Source: Pinibacter soli
GTDB taxonomy: Bacteria > Bacteroidota > Bacteroidia > Chitinophagales > Chitinophagaceae
Direction of reading: 5' to 3'
NCBI RefSeq assembly: GCF_029961145.1
Contig: NZ_JASBRG010000005.1
Span: forward strand, 1-64,000
Length of the DNA stretch: 64,000 bases
In this document: positions 34,560 to 44,010 of the stretch, in pieces
Layout: every line of letters begins with the position of its first letter
Position numbering within the stretch: the stretch's first letter is position 1
Program-made: the position numbers and the translations under genes
The notes under the pieces: generated by a model
Seen by the model: the letters and a program-made list of their open reading frames with translations, nothing else
Database searches by the model: none
What the model was told of the DNA's origin: nothing

Positions 34560-35657
34560 ATGAGTTTATTGAAGAAAAACTTCAAAAATACGGTAACGGC
34601 ATCCTATAAAGATTTCTGGACTTGGTTCTGTACGAATGAGCAAATGTTTTTTAAAATCGTTGAGACAGGCGATAATATTCAAACTGATTTTTTCGATCAG
34701 CTATCTCCTCAATTAGATAAGATCAAGGAAACGATTTATTATGTAGCGGGCATGCATACTTCGGGTATAGCCGAACTGGCATTTGCCGCAGATGGAGAAA
34801 TTGAAACCATTGTTTTTATAGAAGAATTGGTAGCCGCTGCGCCCGCCCTGCCCAACTGGAAGTTTGCAGCGCTTAAACCGGCTGTGCACATAGATGACAT
34901 AAATCTGGAAATAAGCGGCTATAAGTTTTCAAAGGAAAAACTACATTTTTTTCCTAATCACGATCCCGATTTTCCTGATGAAATTGACGTCACCATTGTA
35001 TTTGACGATTTTAACGAGGAGGATAAAACGGCCATTTCCACCGGAGTATATATTTTCATGGACAATTTTTTGGGTGAATTAAACGCCACTACTACCATCG
35101 ATTTTTTAACAATTGCAGGAAAAGAACCGTCACAAGCTGACTTGATACCAATCGAAAAACTAAAAGATTATCTTATTTGGAGGGAAAAGGAATTCATTGA
35201 AAGATATGAAGAAACATGGCGGGATACGGAAAAGGATGAATATTCCGGCTTGACCGCCAAACTTCCCAATGGCAATGAAATGGTGGCTGTGATAAACACA
35301 TCGTTAATAAACTGGGAAAGCAAGCCATCGCACCCATGGATACTGACGGTAACAATCGAGTACGATGGCAGACGACACAATGGGATGCCCGATAAAAAAA
35401 CCACAGCGGTGATTGAAGAACTGGAGGCCGAAATTATTAAAGAACTGCCGGATGCTGAGGGCTTTTTAAACTTTGGAAACCAAACGGGAGGCAACAAACG
35501 AGACATTTACTTTGTCTGTAAAGATTTTAGGAAGCCCTCTAAAATTCTGCATTACGTGAGCTTAAAGATTGCCGGTAAAGTGGATTTATCTTTCGACATT
35601 TACAAAGACAAGTACTGGCGGACCTTTAGCCATTTTGTGGACGCTCTTATGCCATAA
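34560..35657 (+). CDS. DUF695-containing protein
   Basis: A 365-residue soluble protein. The C-terminal half fits DUF695 (WILTVTIEYDGRRHNGMPDK, LPDAEGFLNFGNQTGGNKRD, IYFVCKDFRKPSKILHYVSL); the N-terminal half has no recognised domain. Acidic overall. DUF695 proteins are often found near contact-dependent toxin-immunity loci, but no toxin is adjacent. Function unknown. An mgtC-type gene follows after 41 bp. Confidence 0.75.
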   Translation: MSLLKKNFKNTVTASYKDFWTWFCTNEQMFFKIVETGDNIQTDFFDQLSPQLDKIKETIYYVAGMHTSGIAELAFAADGEIETIVFIEELVAAAPALPNWKFAALKPAVHIDDINLEISGYKFSKEKLHFFPNHDPDFPDEIDVTIVFDDFNEEDKTAISTGVYIFMDNFLGELNATTTIDFLTIAGKEPSQADLIPIEKLKDYLIWREKEFIERYEETWRDTEKDEYSGLTAKLPNGNEMVAVINTSLINWESKPSHPWILTVTIEYDGRRHNGMPDKKTTAVIEELEAEIIKELPDAEGFLNFGNQTGGNKRDIYFVCKDFRKPSKILHYVSLKIAGKVDLSFDIYKDKYWRTFSHFVDALMP

Positions 35658-35698
35658 CCTCAAACAAAGTCAATATCACTTTATAAACAACGACTGTT

Positions 35699-36331
35699 AT
35701 GCCCTGGCAAGAAATCTTAGAAAAAGTAATATTCGCGATTATCTTTGGCGGCATTATTGGCGCAGAAAGAGAATACCGCAGCAAATCTGCCGGCCTGCGC
35801 ACGATGGTACTGATTTGCGTTGGCGCTACGGTTTTCACGATGATGTCGATGGTAATCGGCGCTCCCAACTCTCCTGACAGGATCGCCTCGAACATTGTTA
35901 CAGGCATCGGTTTTGTGGGCGCAGGCGTGATTTATAAAATGGAAAATCGCCTGAGTGGCATTACCACGGCTGCTTCTATCTGGGTAACGGCAAGTCTCGG
36001 CATGGCCATTGGCGCAGGACATTACTGGGTCGCAAGTATAGGATGCGGTGTTACCATCCTTGTATTACTGGCCTTTAAATTTATTGATAAATGGATCGAT
36101 CATAACAATATCATTCGTGATTATAAAATCGTTTACAACTACGATCCCGAAACCTTCAATCGCTTTGATGGCTTGTTCAAGGAATATAAACTCGAAGCGC
36201 ACAATAAAAAAAGAGGCAAGAACGGCAACCAGATAACAGGCTTCTGGAAAGTAGCCGGCTCGAAAGAAAATCACCATAAGTTTATTCAATGCATTTTACA
36301 GGATAACACGGTGATGGAGTTTGAATACTGA
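35699..36331 (+). CDS. MgtC/SapB-family membrane protein
   Basis: A 210-residue protein: an N-terminal block of about four helices with the family signature IIGAEREYRSKSAGLRTMVL and NIVTGIGFVGAGVIYK, then a soluble C-terminal domain of about 80 residues. MgtC proteins modulate magnesium and phosphate homeostasis and F-ATPase, and act in stress survival. It lacks a linked mgtA/B transporter. Length fits. Confidence 0.9.
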   Translation: MPWQEILEKVIFAIIFGGIIGAEREYRSKSAGLRTMVLICVGATVFTMMSMVIGAPNSPDRIASNIVTGIGFVGAGVIYKMENRLSGITTAASIWVTASLGMAIGAGHYWVASIGCGVTILVLLAFKFIDKWIDHNNIIRDYKIVYNYDPETFNRFDGLFKEYKLEAHNKKRGKNGNQITGFWKVAGSKENHHKFIQCILQDNTVMEFEY

Positions 36332-36473
36332 GTAATTAATAATTAATAAAGAATAATTAACAGATGCTGCACTCTAATGAAAACCTGGACTCCATCATCT
36401 TTTAATGAATCCAACAAGCTACCTTCACTCTTAAATGGTGCCTTATTAATTCTTAATTATTAATTATTAATTT
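36332..36473. repeat. inverted-arm spacer, AATTAATAATTAATAA family
   Basis: Left arm AATTAATAATTAATAAAGAA (36333-36360) and right arm TTAATTATTAATTATTAATT (36453-36472), which ends just before the MATE gene. Confidence 0.88.
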
Positions 36474-36478
36474 CCCTC

Positions 36479-37819
36479 ATGCCTGATCTCCGCGTCGCAA
36501 TCACCAACCGCCAAATACTGGCAATTGCACTGCCGATCAGCTTTTCCATACTTATCCCTCAGATAAATTTTGTTACCAACAATATTTTCTTAGGAGGATT
36601 AGGTGAAGAGTCGCTCGCTACTGCCGGTGTTACAGGCGTGTATTACCTCATCTTTGCGGTGTTAGGCGCGGGCCTGAACAATGGCTTGCAGGCGCTTATT
36701 GCACGTCGTGCAGGCGAGAATCGCGTGGAGGAAATAGGAAAATTGTTTACACAAGGGGTTATTGTTTCGTTGTTCATTGCAGCCTTCGGAATATTGTTTA
36801 CTTACTTTGTAGCACCATCAATTTTAAGAGCCACTATTCACGATTCAATGCTACATGAAAAAGCGATTTCGTTTTTGCGTATACGCATATGGGGACTTCC
36901 ATTTTTGTACATCTATCAAATGCGAAACGCTTTGCTGGTGGGCACCAATCAAAGCAAATATCTTATTGCCGGCACATTGGCTGAGAGCCTTTTCAATATC
37001 TTTTTTGATTATGGATTGATCTACGGTAAAATGGGACTGCCGGAAATCGGCTTCAATGGTGCGGCCATCGCTTCTATTATTGCAGAGTTCATGGGCATGT
37101 TTGTAGTGTTTGCAGTAATTCATTACAAAGGCATCAGCCACCAATTGCATTTGTACAAAGGAATGAAGTTTGACAAAGCAAATACCAAACTGTTACTCGT
37201 ACAATCTTCGCCATTAATTTTTCAATACGCCATCAGCATTATAAGCTGGGAATTTTTCTACATATTGATCGAGCATCATGGTGCAAGGGACCTTGCAATT
37301 TCAAACACGATGCGAAACATCTTTGGTATGTTTGGTGTGTTTACATGGGCATTTGCAGCCACTACAAACACAATGGTGAGTAATGTCATCGGGCAGGGCA
37401 TGCAGGATCGTGTGCTGGTACTTATTCGAAAGATTGTAAAACTGAGTGCGGGTATTTCAACCATCATTTGCATTCTGCTGAATATTTTTCCTGAAGCCTT
37501 TTTGTCTGTATTTGGCCAGGGCGAAGAATTTGTGCGTGCGGCGATTCCTGTTGTGCGCATCGTTTCGCTTGCACTGGTATTGATGTCGTTTGGAACAGTT
37601 TGGCTCAACTCCGTTACAGGCACGGGAAACACGAAGATCAACCTGATGATCGAAGTGCTTGCAATTACACTCTATTCGCTGTATGCATGGATTATTCTGG
37701 AGAAGCTAAACTTGCCCATCACTTACGGCTGGATGTCTGAATGGATCTACTGGTCGATAATGTTTACCTGTTCATTTTTATACATGCGCAGCGGAAAATG
37801 GAAAAACAAAAAAATATAA
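36479..37819 (+). CDS. MATE-family efflux transporter
   Basis: A 446-residue protein with 12 hydrophobic segments in two related halves, as expected for a NorM/DinF-like multidrug and toxic compound extrusion antiporter. ALPISFSILIPQINFVTNNI at the start and the second-half repeat SPLIFQYAISIISWEFFYIL are typical. Substrate and coupling ion (H+ or Na+) cannot be told. Single gene. Confidence 0.9.
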   Translation: MPDLRVAITNRQILAIALPISFSILIPQINFVTNNIFLGGLGEESLATAGVTGVYYLIFAVLGAGLNNGLQALIARRAGENRVEEIGKLFTQGVIVSLFIAAFGILFTYFVAPSILRATIHDSMLHEKAISFLRIRIWGLPFLYIYQMRNALLVGTNQSKYLIAGTLAESLFNIFFDYGLIYGKMGLPEIGFNGAAIASIIAEFMGMFVVFAVIHYKGISHQLHLYKGMKFDKANTKLLLVQSSPLIFQYAISIISWEFFYILIEHHGARDLAISNTMRNIFGMFGVFTWAFAATTNTMVSNVIGQGMQDRVLVLIRKIVKLSAGISTIICILLNIFPEAFLSVFGQGEEFVRAAIPVVRIVSLALVLMSFGTVWLNSVTGTGNTKINLMIEVLAITLYSLYAWIILEKLNLPITYGWMSEWIYWSIMFTCSFLYMRSGKWKNKKI

Positions 37820-37986
37820 TCATCTTGTTTCTATTCCATTTCTTTTAGCCACATTTTTTTTATACTTTATCCCACGAAACAGAATATTACGCTCGAACGT
37901 GATATTGTAAATCTTTGCCCAAGCAAAATCCACCGGACAAAGTGAAAAACCCCTTTTTGTAAACAAACCCAAATATTTGCATCATT

Positions 37987-38964
37987 ATGAAAAAAGTTCT
38001 TAAAGTGCTGGGCATCCTTGTGCTCATTATTATTCTTGGAGTTGTAGGCATTGCCTCGTACGTAAAACTAGGATTGCCCAATGTTGGTCCTGCTTCCGAC
38101 ATTAAAGTGAACTCCACTCCGGAGCTTGTACAACGCGGAGAATATCTTGCCAATCATGTTTTTGTTTGTATCGATTGCCACAGTACCCGCGACTGGAGCA
38201 AACTCTCCGCTCCTATCATTGCCGGCACGCAAGGCAAGGGCGGTGAGCAATTTGACCAGACAATGGGATTTCCGGGAAAATATTTTGCAAGAAATATCAC
38301 TCCTGCCGGCATTGGCAGTTGGACCGACGGCGAGATTTTCAGAACCATTACAACCGGCGTTGATAGAAATGGCCAAGCTATTTTTCCTGTAATGCCTTAT
38401 CACGCTTACGGCAAAATGGATGCAGAGGATATCAAGGCGGTGATCGCTTATCTGCGCACACTTCCTGCAATTGACAACAAGCCTCCAACCAGTGCTTCCG
38501 ATTTTCCAATGAACTTCCTGATCAACACAATGCCTTCTAAAGCTGAGTTAACAACAAAGCCTTCTCCTTCTGACAGTGTTGCTTATGGCAAGTACTTGTT
38601 TACAGGAGCGGCGTGCCACGAGTGCCACACGCCATTTGATAAAGGCAAGTACACTGAAGAACTTGCTTTTGCAGGTGGAAGATCATTCCCGATGCCATCT
38701 GGAACAATTACTTCTGCAAACATTACTCCTGACAAAGAAACGGGTATTGGCAACTGGACAAGAGAACAGTTCATTAAAAAGTTCAAATTTTACGCAGACA
38801 GCGCGAATCAAAACATTGTGCTTAAGCCTACAGATATGCAAACGATCATGCCATGGACAATGTATGGAGGCATGACAGAAAGTGACCTTTCAAGCATCTA
38901 TTCATACCTGCAAACATTGGCGCCGATCAAGCACAGTGTTATCAAGTTCAAGCCTAAGGGGTAA
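37987..38964 (+). CDS. membrane-anchored dihaem cytochrome c
   Basis: A 325-residue protein with an N-terminal membrane helix (VLKVLGILVLIIILGVVGIA) and two haem-c sites, CIDCH (about residue 60) and CHECH (about residue 215), each followed by a typical cytochrome-c fold with distal Met candidates. The arrangement resembles the small subunits of alcohol or aldehyde dehydrogenases and other periplasmic electron carriers. Its partner is not in the window. Confidence 0.9.
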   Translation: MKKVLKVLGILVLIIILGVVGIASYVKLGLPNVGPASDIKVNSTPELVQRGEYLANHVFVCIDCHSTRDWSKLSAPIIAGTQGKGGEQFDQTMGFPGKYFARNITPAGIGSWTDGEIFRTITTGVDRNGQAIFPVMPYHAYGKMDAEDIKAVIAYLRTLPAIDNKPPTSASDFPMNFLINTMPSKAELTTKPSPSDSVAYGKYLFTGAACHECHTPFDKGKYTEELAFAGGRSFPMPSGTITSANITPDKETGIGNWTREQFIKKFKFYADSANQNIVLKPTDMQTIMPWTMYGGMTESDLSSIYSYLQTLAPIKHSVIKFKPKG

Positions 38965-38970
38965 ATACAT

Positions 38971-39223
38971 TGGCACACAGATGACACTGATTAGACGGAT
39001 TTTCACGGATTAATTTCGAAGAAAATTTTCCAGTGTAAGTCTTGATAATTTTAATAAGGCTTCTACGATCACGATGATATTTCGGGATTGTAGAAGCCTT
39101 ATCACATAAAGCACTGCAGATACCACTTAACACATTTTAATTCCGGTCAACAATTCCAAATATTAATTTAGATGAACCGAATCTGTGAAAATCAGTCTAA
39201 TCCGTGTCATTTGTGTGCAAAAA
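38971..39223. repeat. inverted-arm spacer (CACGGATTAGACTGATT family) with hairpin
   Basis: Arms at 38971-39012 and 39181-39223. The centre contains a 17-bp stem (39054-39070 with 39086-39102, one G-T pair) that lacks a T-run and so is an uncertain terminator. Confidence 0.8.
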
Positions 39224-39235
39224 AATAACCCTCTC

Positions 39236-40051
39236 ATGAAGTACTACATTATGATTGTTGTTTTGCTATGCAGCAACAAGATACACGCCCAAAATAGCGG
39301 CCAATCAATTGTAAATGCAGAAAGAGCATTCGCTGCAATGTCAACAAGAGTGGGTATAAACAAATCCTTCACAGCAAACTTTGATACAAGCTGCGTTGTG
39401 TTTGTGAAAGGCAAAGCAGTTAACGGCTATCAACTCTACGGCAACAATGTTGGCAGAGGTGGCGTGCTGAACTGGGAGCCAGAGTATGTGGGCATCTCAT
39501 CTACGAAACACATTGGTTTTTCCACTGGTCCTTATACTTACAAACAAAGTGCTAACGACACCGTTTCAGGTCGCGGGCAGTTCACTACCATCTGGAAATT
39601 TAATGAGAACAGTGAGTGGAAAGCCGTTCTCGACATGGGTGCGTCTTACGGTTCAAATAACGAAAGAGTAACTGCGGTGAAAATATTCACCTCTGATTTC
39701 AATTCAACAAAAGTTGCCAAATCTCAAAACGCATTGTCAATAGAAAATGATTTTATAAACGAATACCAAAAGGTCGGCAAACTTGCTTTCAACAACCATA
39801 TTACAAATGATTCATGGTTCAACAGAAAAAACCATCACCCTTATTATGGACTGGAAAATTTGAGAGCCGCTGTCGCTTCAATTCCGGATACTTTACACTT
39901 CGCTCCCATCGCCGGAGAACTCTCGCAAAGCGGCGATTTCGCTTATGTGTACGGGAATGTAATGACGCACGAAAATGTTGAAAATTATTTACGCGTTTGG
40001 ATTCGCAAAGGCAAAGAATGGAAATTAATTTTACAGGTATTAAACTGGTAA
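39236..40051 (+). CDS. secreted protein with two NTF2/SnoaL-like domains
   Basis: A 271-residue exported protein (signal peptide MKYYIMIVVLLCSNKIHAQ). Two similar halves, about residues 25-140 and 165-270, each look like a DUF4440/SnoaL-like NTF2 fold (ERAFAAMSTRVGINKSFTAN; WKFNENSEWKAVLDMGASYG; IRKGKEWKLILQVL). No catalytic residues are certain. The open frame begins at 39185 in the spacer arm; the ATG at 39236 gives the signal peptide. The next gene starts 4 bp after its stop, so they are co-transcribed. Confidence 0.78.
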   Translation: MKYYIMIVVLLCSNKIHAQNSGQSIVNAERAFAAMSTRVGINKSFTANFDTSCVVFVKGKAVNGYQLYGNNVGRGGVLNWEPEYVGISSTKHIGFSTGPYTYKQSANDTVSGRGQFTTIWKFNENSEWKAVLDMGASYGSNNERVTAVKIFTSDFNSTKVAKSQNALSIENDFINEYQKVGKLAFNNHITNDSWFNRKNHHPYYGLENLRAAVASIPDTLHFAPIAGELSQSGDFAYVYGNVMTHENVENYLRVWIRKGKEWKLILQVLNW

Positions 40052-40054
40052 ATT

Positions 40055-40603
40055 ATGAGTAAAAGACAGGTGATGATTTTTATTGCATGCAGTGTCGACG
40101 GTTATATTGCTACGAAAGACAATGATATCAGCTGGCTAGACATGGTTGACAGAGAAGACGAAGATTATGGCTACTTCGATTTTATTAAAAACGTAGACAC
40201 AGTACTTCTTGGAAGAAAAACTTATGACAAAGTATTAACGCTGTCCGACACATTCTGGCACAAGGACAGAAAAACGATTGTTCTGTCTGCATCAAGAACA
40301 GGAAGCGATGAAAATGTTACTTTCTTCAACGGACCTGTTACGGAACTCATCGCTGATCTTCAAAAGCAGGAAGGGAAAAACATATTTTGCGACGGCGGAT
40401 CGGAGATTATTTTTGAATTGATGAAACATGATCTGGTTGATCGCTTCATCATTTCTGTTATTCCAATTTTTCTTGGTGATGGCATTTCTTTATTTAAACC
40501 AGGCAGGCATATTCAAAGACTGGAACTGAAGCGTAGCATGACTTTTCCTTCTGGATTGGTGCAGTTGTGGTATGAGAAGATGAAGAGCGAGAATGCGCTG
40601 TGA
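40055..40603 (+). CDS. dihydrofolate reductase-like (RibD C-terminal) protein
   Basis: A 182-residue RibD_C/YwjB-type domain: IACSVDGYIATKDNDISWL at the N-terminus, VDTVLLGRKTYDKVL for NADPH contacts, IFCDGGSEIIFELMKHDLVD near the C-terminus. Members resemble bacterial dihydrofolate reductase and the reductase half of RibD; many have unknown substrates. It shares an operon with the secreted protein 4 bp upstream. Confidence 0.87.
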   Translation: MSKRQVMIFIACSVDGYIATKDNDISWLDMVDREDEDYGYFDFIKNVDTVLLGRKTYDKVLTLSDTFWHKDRKTIVLSASRTGSDENVTFFNGPVTELIADLQKQEGKNIFCDGGSEIIFELMKHDLVDRFIISVIPIFLGDGISLFKPGRHIQRLELKRSMTFPSGLVQLWYEKMKSENAL

Positions 40604-40605
40604 GA

Positions 40606-40650
40606 GAGCACACAGATGACGCTGATTTAACTGATTTGCACTGACTTTTT
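40606..40650 (+). repeat. single arm, CACAGATGACGCTGATT family
   Basis: GCACACAGATGACGCTGATT then AACTGATTTGCACTGAC, with no inverted partner found. Confidence 0.75.
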
Positions 40651-40670
40651 ACTATATTAAACTGTAGCTT

Positions 40671-41435
40671 TTGGAACCTTTAGCATACGACGAATACGCA
40701 CACAATTGCATTCATGAAATCCATGATTTACAAAGTAATTTCCGGAAAGACTTTCATATCGACGATTGGGAAAACTGGTTCTATGACCAGGCGTCAGGAC
40801 TTTTTACGTTTTCAACCGGAGATGAAGAAATAAATTTCAGATACTGCGATGTAGGATCTTTTTCAACAAAAAGCAATACATGGAAATGGTCGTGGGACAA
40901 CGATCATATTTTAGCAAAAGTGAAAGAGCAAACACTGGCCGTTAAAGAATTTGGAGAGACAATGACCTATGAGAAACTGACGACGGGTTGTTTCAACAGC
41001 ACGAAGGAAGAAGGTTGGGAGTTTACATCAATCACGGCAAAAATACTAGAAGGCATAGGTGTTTACAGACCTGTTTCCGAGCATTTAATGTTGTTTATGG
41101 TTATCCTTGAGTTTGTCGATAACGATACAGCACAAATCATTAAAGATAAATACATCGAATGCGGCAGTCATGAAAAACGCAGAAGAGCCTTTGTTTGCAG
41201 GCATCTTGACAAAACAACAAAAGCCGGTTTTGAAGAAGCTTTTGAAACCTATGAAGGAATGGAACTTTCCGACGAAGACGAAGATGAAGACTTTCAGGCA
41301 TGGTGCGATGAATGTGAAATTGTAAGGCAAAACGCTGGTGGGTGGAACGATGAGTCGATGAAATTTGCAGATATTAAGATGGTTTGCGAAGCATGCTATT
41401 TTGAAATGAAAACGATAAATTTGGAACATAAATAA
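40671..41435 (+). CDS. hypothetical protein with C-terminal CxxC zinc motif
   Basis: A 254-residue soluble protein. The N-terminal 130 residues (FSTGDEEINFRYCDVGSFST, NTWKWSWDNDHI, then a W-rich strand) resemble the DUF6882-like family. The C-terminus carries two Cys pairs, WCDECEIV and VCEACYFE, about 27 residues apart, a likely zinc site. An acidic run (DEDEDEDF) precedes them. The start must be TTG at 40671, since an in-frame TAG lies at 40665. Function unknown. Confidence 0.68.
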   Translation: MEPLAYDEYAHNCIHEIHDLQSNFRKDFHIDDWENWFYDQASGLFTFSTGDEEINFRYCDVGSFSTKSNTWKWSWDNDHILAKVKEQTLAVKEFGETMTYEKLTTGCFNSTKEEGWEFTSITAKILEGIGVYRPVSEHLMLFMVILEFVDNDTAQIIKDKYIECGSHEKRRRAFVCRHLDKTTKAGFEEAFETYEGMELSDEDEDEDFQAWCDECEIVRQNAGGWNDESMKFADIKMVCEACYFEMKTINLEHK

Positions 41436-41470
41436 AATATCTCCCCAATCCCTAACCCTTATTATAAACT

Positions 41471-42016
41471 ATGAAGCATCTAGCTGTAGCTGTTCTATTG
41501 TTATTAAGTTTTAGTAGCGCGAACGCACAAATTTCTGTATCAGGCAACACCATAACCGGTATGGGTAAGTTTCACTTAGGAGACTCTATTTCCAGATTTA
41601 CACTCGACTTAAAGCTGCCACCTAACCCTCTATACGAGGGTCAGACAGTTTATCAATATCAACCTTCATTGAGAGATTCTGCAAACTCAATAAAAATTGC
41701 TGATTGCTATTTTAGTTCCGTATTGCTGAGTTTTGATAGTTCAAATAAATTAACGGGGGTTTGTGCTACGAAGTTCTATCGTAAGTCTGCCAATCTCACA
41801 AAAGAAGCTAAGAAGGACTATAAAGCTCTTAGCAGTTATATAACAAACACACTACATAAAGAAGGAGAGGATAAAATTTACCATCACGGAATGCCACACA
41901 CAAGAAAAACCTGGCAAAAAGGCAATAGCAGCCTTAGAATTGAGACGGTGCGGCATGAGATCAATACCACCTATGTTGAAATTGAACTCACAGCCAAAGA
42001 CTTATTTACTGAATAA
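41471..42016 (+). CDS. secreted protein of unknown function
   Basis: A 181-residue exported protein with a clear signal peptide (MKHLAVAVLLLLSFSSANA). The mature part has the pattern GMGKFHLGDSISRFTLDLKL near its N-terminus, then mixed strands and a basic middle. I do not recognise the domain. Single gene upstream of pafA. Confidence 0.7.
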   Translation: MKHLAVAVLLLLSFSSANAQISVSGNTITGMGKFHLGDSISRFTLDLKLPPNPLYEGQTVYQYQPSLRDSANSIKIADCYFSSVLLSFDSSNKLTGVCATKFYRKSANLTKEAKKDYKALSSYITNTLHKEGEDKIYHHGMPHTRKTWQKGNSSLRIETVRHEINTTYVEIELTAKDLFTE

Positions 42017-42113
42017 CTAATTGAGAATGCTTTAATCGTAACTCGAACTACACGTTCAGTTTATTCCTGTGTTATCATTTTGTTGTGTTTTATCTTTGAA
42101 GTTGTCACAGCTA

Positions 42114-42121
42114 TATCTTTG
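42114..42121 (+). promoter_or_regulatory. candidate -7 box of pafA
   Basis: TATCTTTG matches TAnnTTTG and lies 20 bp before the ATG. A TTTG at about the right distance upstream could be the -33 element. Confidence 0.5.
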
Positions 42122-42141
42122 CCAAAATTTTTTCAAACAAT

Positions 42142-43773
42142 ATGCGTCGTTTAATCTTCTCATTAGTACTATTGATCTTTGCTTCTGCCTCTTTTGCACA
42201 AAATGCAAATTCAGTTCCAAGACCCAAACTTGTAGTAGGAATCGTGGTGGACCAAATGCGTTGGGATTATTTGTACCGTTATTATGACCGCTACGAAGCG
42301 GGTGGTTTTAAACGACTGCTGAATGACGGCTTTTCCTGCGAAAATACTTTCATCAATTATTTGCCTTCTTATACAGCCGTTGGTCACACAACAATATTCA
42401 CCGGCGCAGTGCCTGCCATCAGCGGCATTACCGGAAATGACTGGATCGAGCAACTTAGCGGCAAAAGCGTTTACTGCACAGATGACAGCACTGTTACCAG
42501 CGTAGGCAATGAATCTGAAGATGGTAAAATGTCTCCAAGAAATTTGCTTGTTTCTACCATTACGGACGAGCTGCGACTGGCAACAAACTTCAGATCAAAA
42601 GTGGTGGGTGTGTCCCTGAAAGACAGAGCTTCTATTTTACCTGCTGGTCATTTGGCTACTGCTGCTTACTGGCTGGATGATGCAAGTGGACACTTCATCA
42701 CAAGCTCTTACTACATGAAAGAATTGCCTTCATGGGTAAACAAATACAACGATAAGAACCGCATCCAATCATTGATCAAAAAAGGTTGGAGCACGATGTA
42801 TCCAATCAAAACATATGTTCAAAGTGATAGCGATGATCAATCTTATGAAGGAAAATTTCCCGGTGAAAAAACATCGACGTTCCCTCATGCAATAGATGAT
42901 TTTTATAAGCAAAAGAAAGGAATCTTCCGCTCAACTCCATTTGGCAATACACTTACCTTGGAGTTTGCACAACAAGCGGTTGAGAACTACAAACTCGGAC
43001 AAGGAGACGTTACCGACTTTCTTACTATTAACTGTGCCTCTACTGATTACGTAGGGCATATGTTTGGACCGAATTCAATTGAAGTAGAAGATACTTATCT
43101 GCGTCTTGACAAAGATCTCTCTGATTTCTTTACGATGCTTGATCAGAAGCTTGGTAAAGGTCAATACCTTGTATTCCTCTCTGCAGATCATGGTGCAGCA
43201 CACAATATTGATTTCATGGCAAAGCATAATCTTCCTGCAGATACATGGAATTCAAATCCTTTGAAAGACTCCTTGAATAAGATGTTGGCAACAAAATTTG
43301 GTACGGGCAATTTGATCAGGGCGATTAAAAACTACCAGGTGAATTTTGACCTTGATAAAATTGATGCACAGCAACTGGATTTCGAAAAGATCAAAAAAGA
43401 AACCATTGCTTATTTGCTTCGTCAGCCCAACATTACACAAGCGATCGATATTGCTGCTGTGGGAAGTTCTGCGACAGTGGAGCCTTTAAAATCAATGGTA
43501 GCAAATGGCTATTATTTCAAAAGATGCGGTGCTATACAAATCATCTTAAACCCCGGCTACTATGAAGGCTCCGGCCGCACAGGTACTACACACGGCACGT
43601 GGAACCCGTATGATACGCATATCCCACTGGTTTGGTACGGATGGCACATCAAGTCAGGCAAAAGCAATAAACACGCAAACATGACTGATATTGCTCCGAC
43701 CATTGCGGCGCTGTTGCAAATTCAAATGCCGAATGGTTGTGTGGGCAGTGTGATTGAAGAAATCTCGAAGTAA
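42142..43773 (+). CDS. pafA: PafA-type alkaline phosphatase
   Basis: A 543-residue exported enzyme (signal peptide MRRLIFSLVLLIFASASFA) of the alkaline phosphatase superfamily. The nucleophile Thr lies in NYLPSYTAVGHTTIFTG, the KxR substrate-clamp in GVSLKDRASILPAGH, metal ligands in CASTDYVGHMFGP and SADHGAAHN, and HGTWNPYDTHIPLVWYG at the C-terminus. Thr nucleophile plus Lys/Arg match PafA of Elizabethkingia, a periplasmic calcium-independent phosphomonoesterase that supplies phosphate in Bacteroidota. A terminator follows. Confidence 0.93.
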   Translation: MRRLIFSLVLLIFASASFAQNANSVPRPKLVVGIVVDQMRWDYLYRYYDRYEAGGFKRLLNDGFSCENTFINYLPSYTAVGHTTIFTGAVPAISGITGNDWIEQLSGKSVYCTDDSTVTSVGNESEDGKMSPRNLLVSTITDELRLATNFRSKVVGVSLKDRASILPAGHLATAAYWLDDASGHFITSSYYMKELPSWVNKYNDKNRIQSLIKKGWSTMYPIKTYVQSDSDDQSYEGKFPGEKTSTFPHAIDDFYKQKKGIFRSTPFGNTLTLEFAQQAVENYKLGQGDVTDFLTINCASTDYVGHMFGPNSIEVEDTYLRLDKDLSDFFTMLDQKLGKGQYLVFLSADHGAAHNIDFMAKHNLPADTWNSNPLKDSLNKMLATKFGTGNLIRAIKNYQVNFDLDKIDAQQLDFEKIKKETIAYLLRQPNITQAIDIAAVGSSATVEPLKSMVANGYYFKRCGAIQIILNPGYYEGSGRTGTTHGTWNPYDTHIPLVWYGWHIKSGKSNKHANMTDIAPTIAALLQIQMPNGCVGSVIEEISK

Positions 43774-43918
43774 TTAATAATTAATAAAGAATAATTAATA
43801 GGGTGGCATTCGTTATCGAGTGCCACTTTTTTTTATTACAAACTCTCCCCTTTAATTGCTAGGTACATTCAAATCATGCTGACCGCCCTATTAATTCTTA
43901 ATTATTAATTATTAATTC
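43773..43918. repeat. inverted-arm spacer, AATTAATAATTAATAA family, with terminator
   Basis: Left arm AATTAATAATTAATAAAGAA (43774-43799) and right arm TCTTAATTATTAATTATTAA (43895-43914). A terminator at 43803-43834 (GTGGCA/TGCCAC, then eight T) closes pafA. Confidence 0.9.
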
Positions 43919-44010
43919 ATTTGTCATACTAATGTAACATTCCTTCACCCCTGACTTTTCTCATAATTTCTCCCGCTGCTTCTCGCAACATTTGTGATAT
44001 AATTCATGTG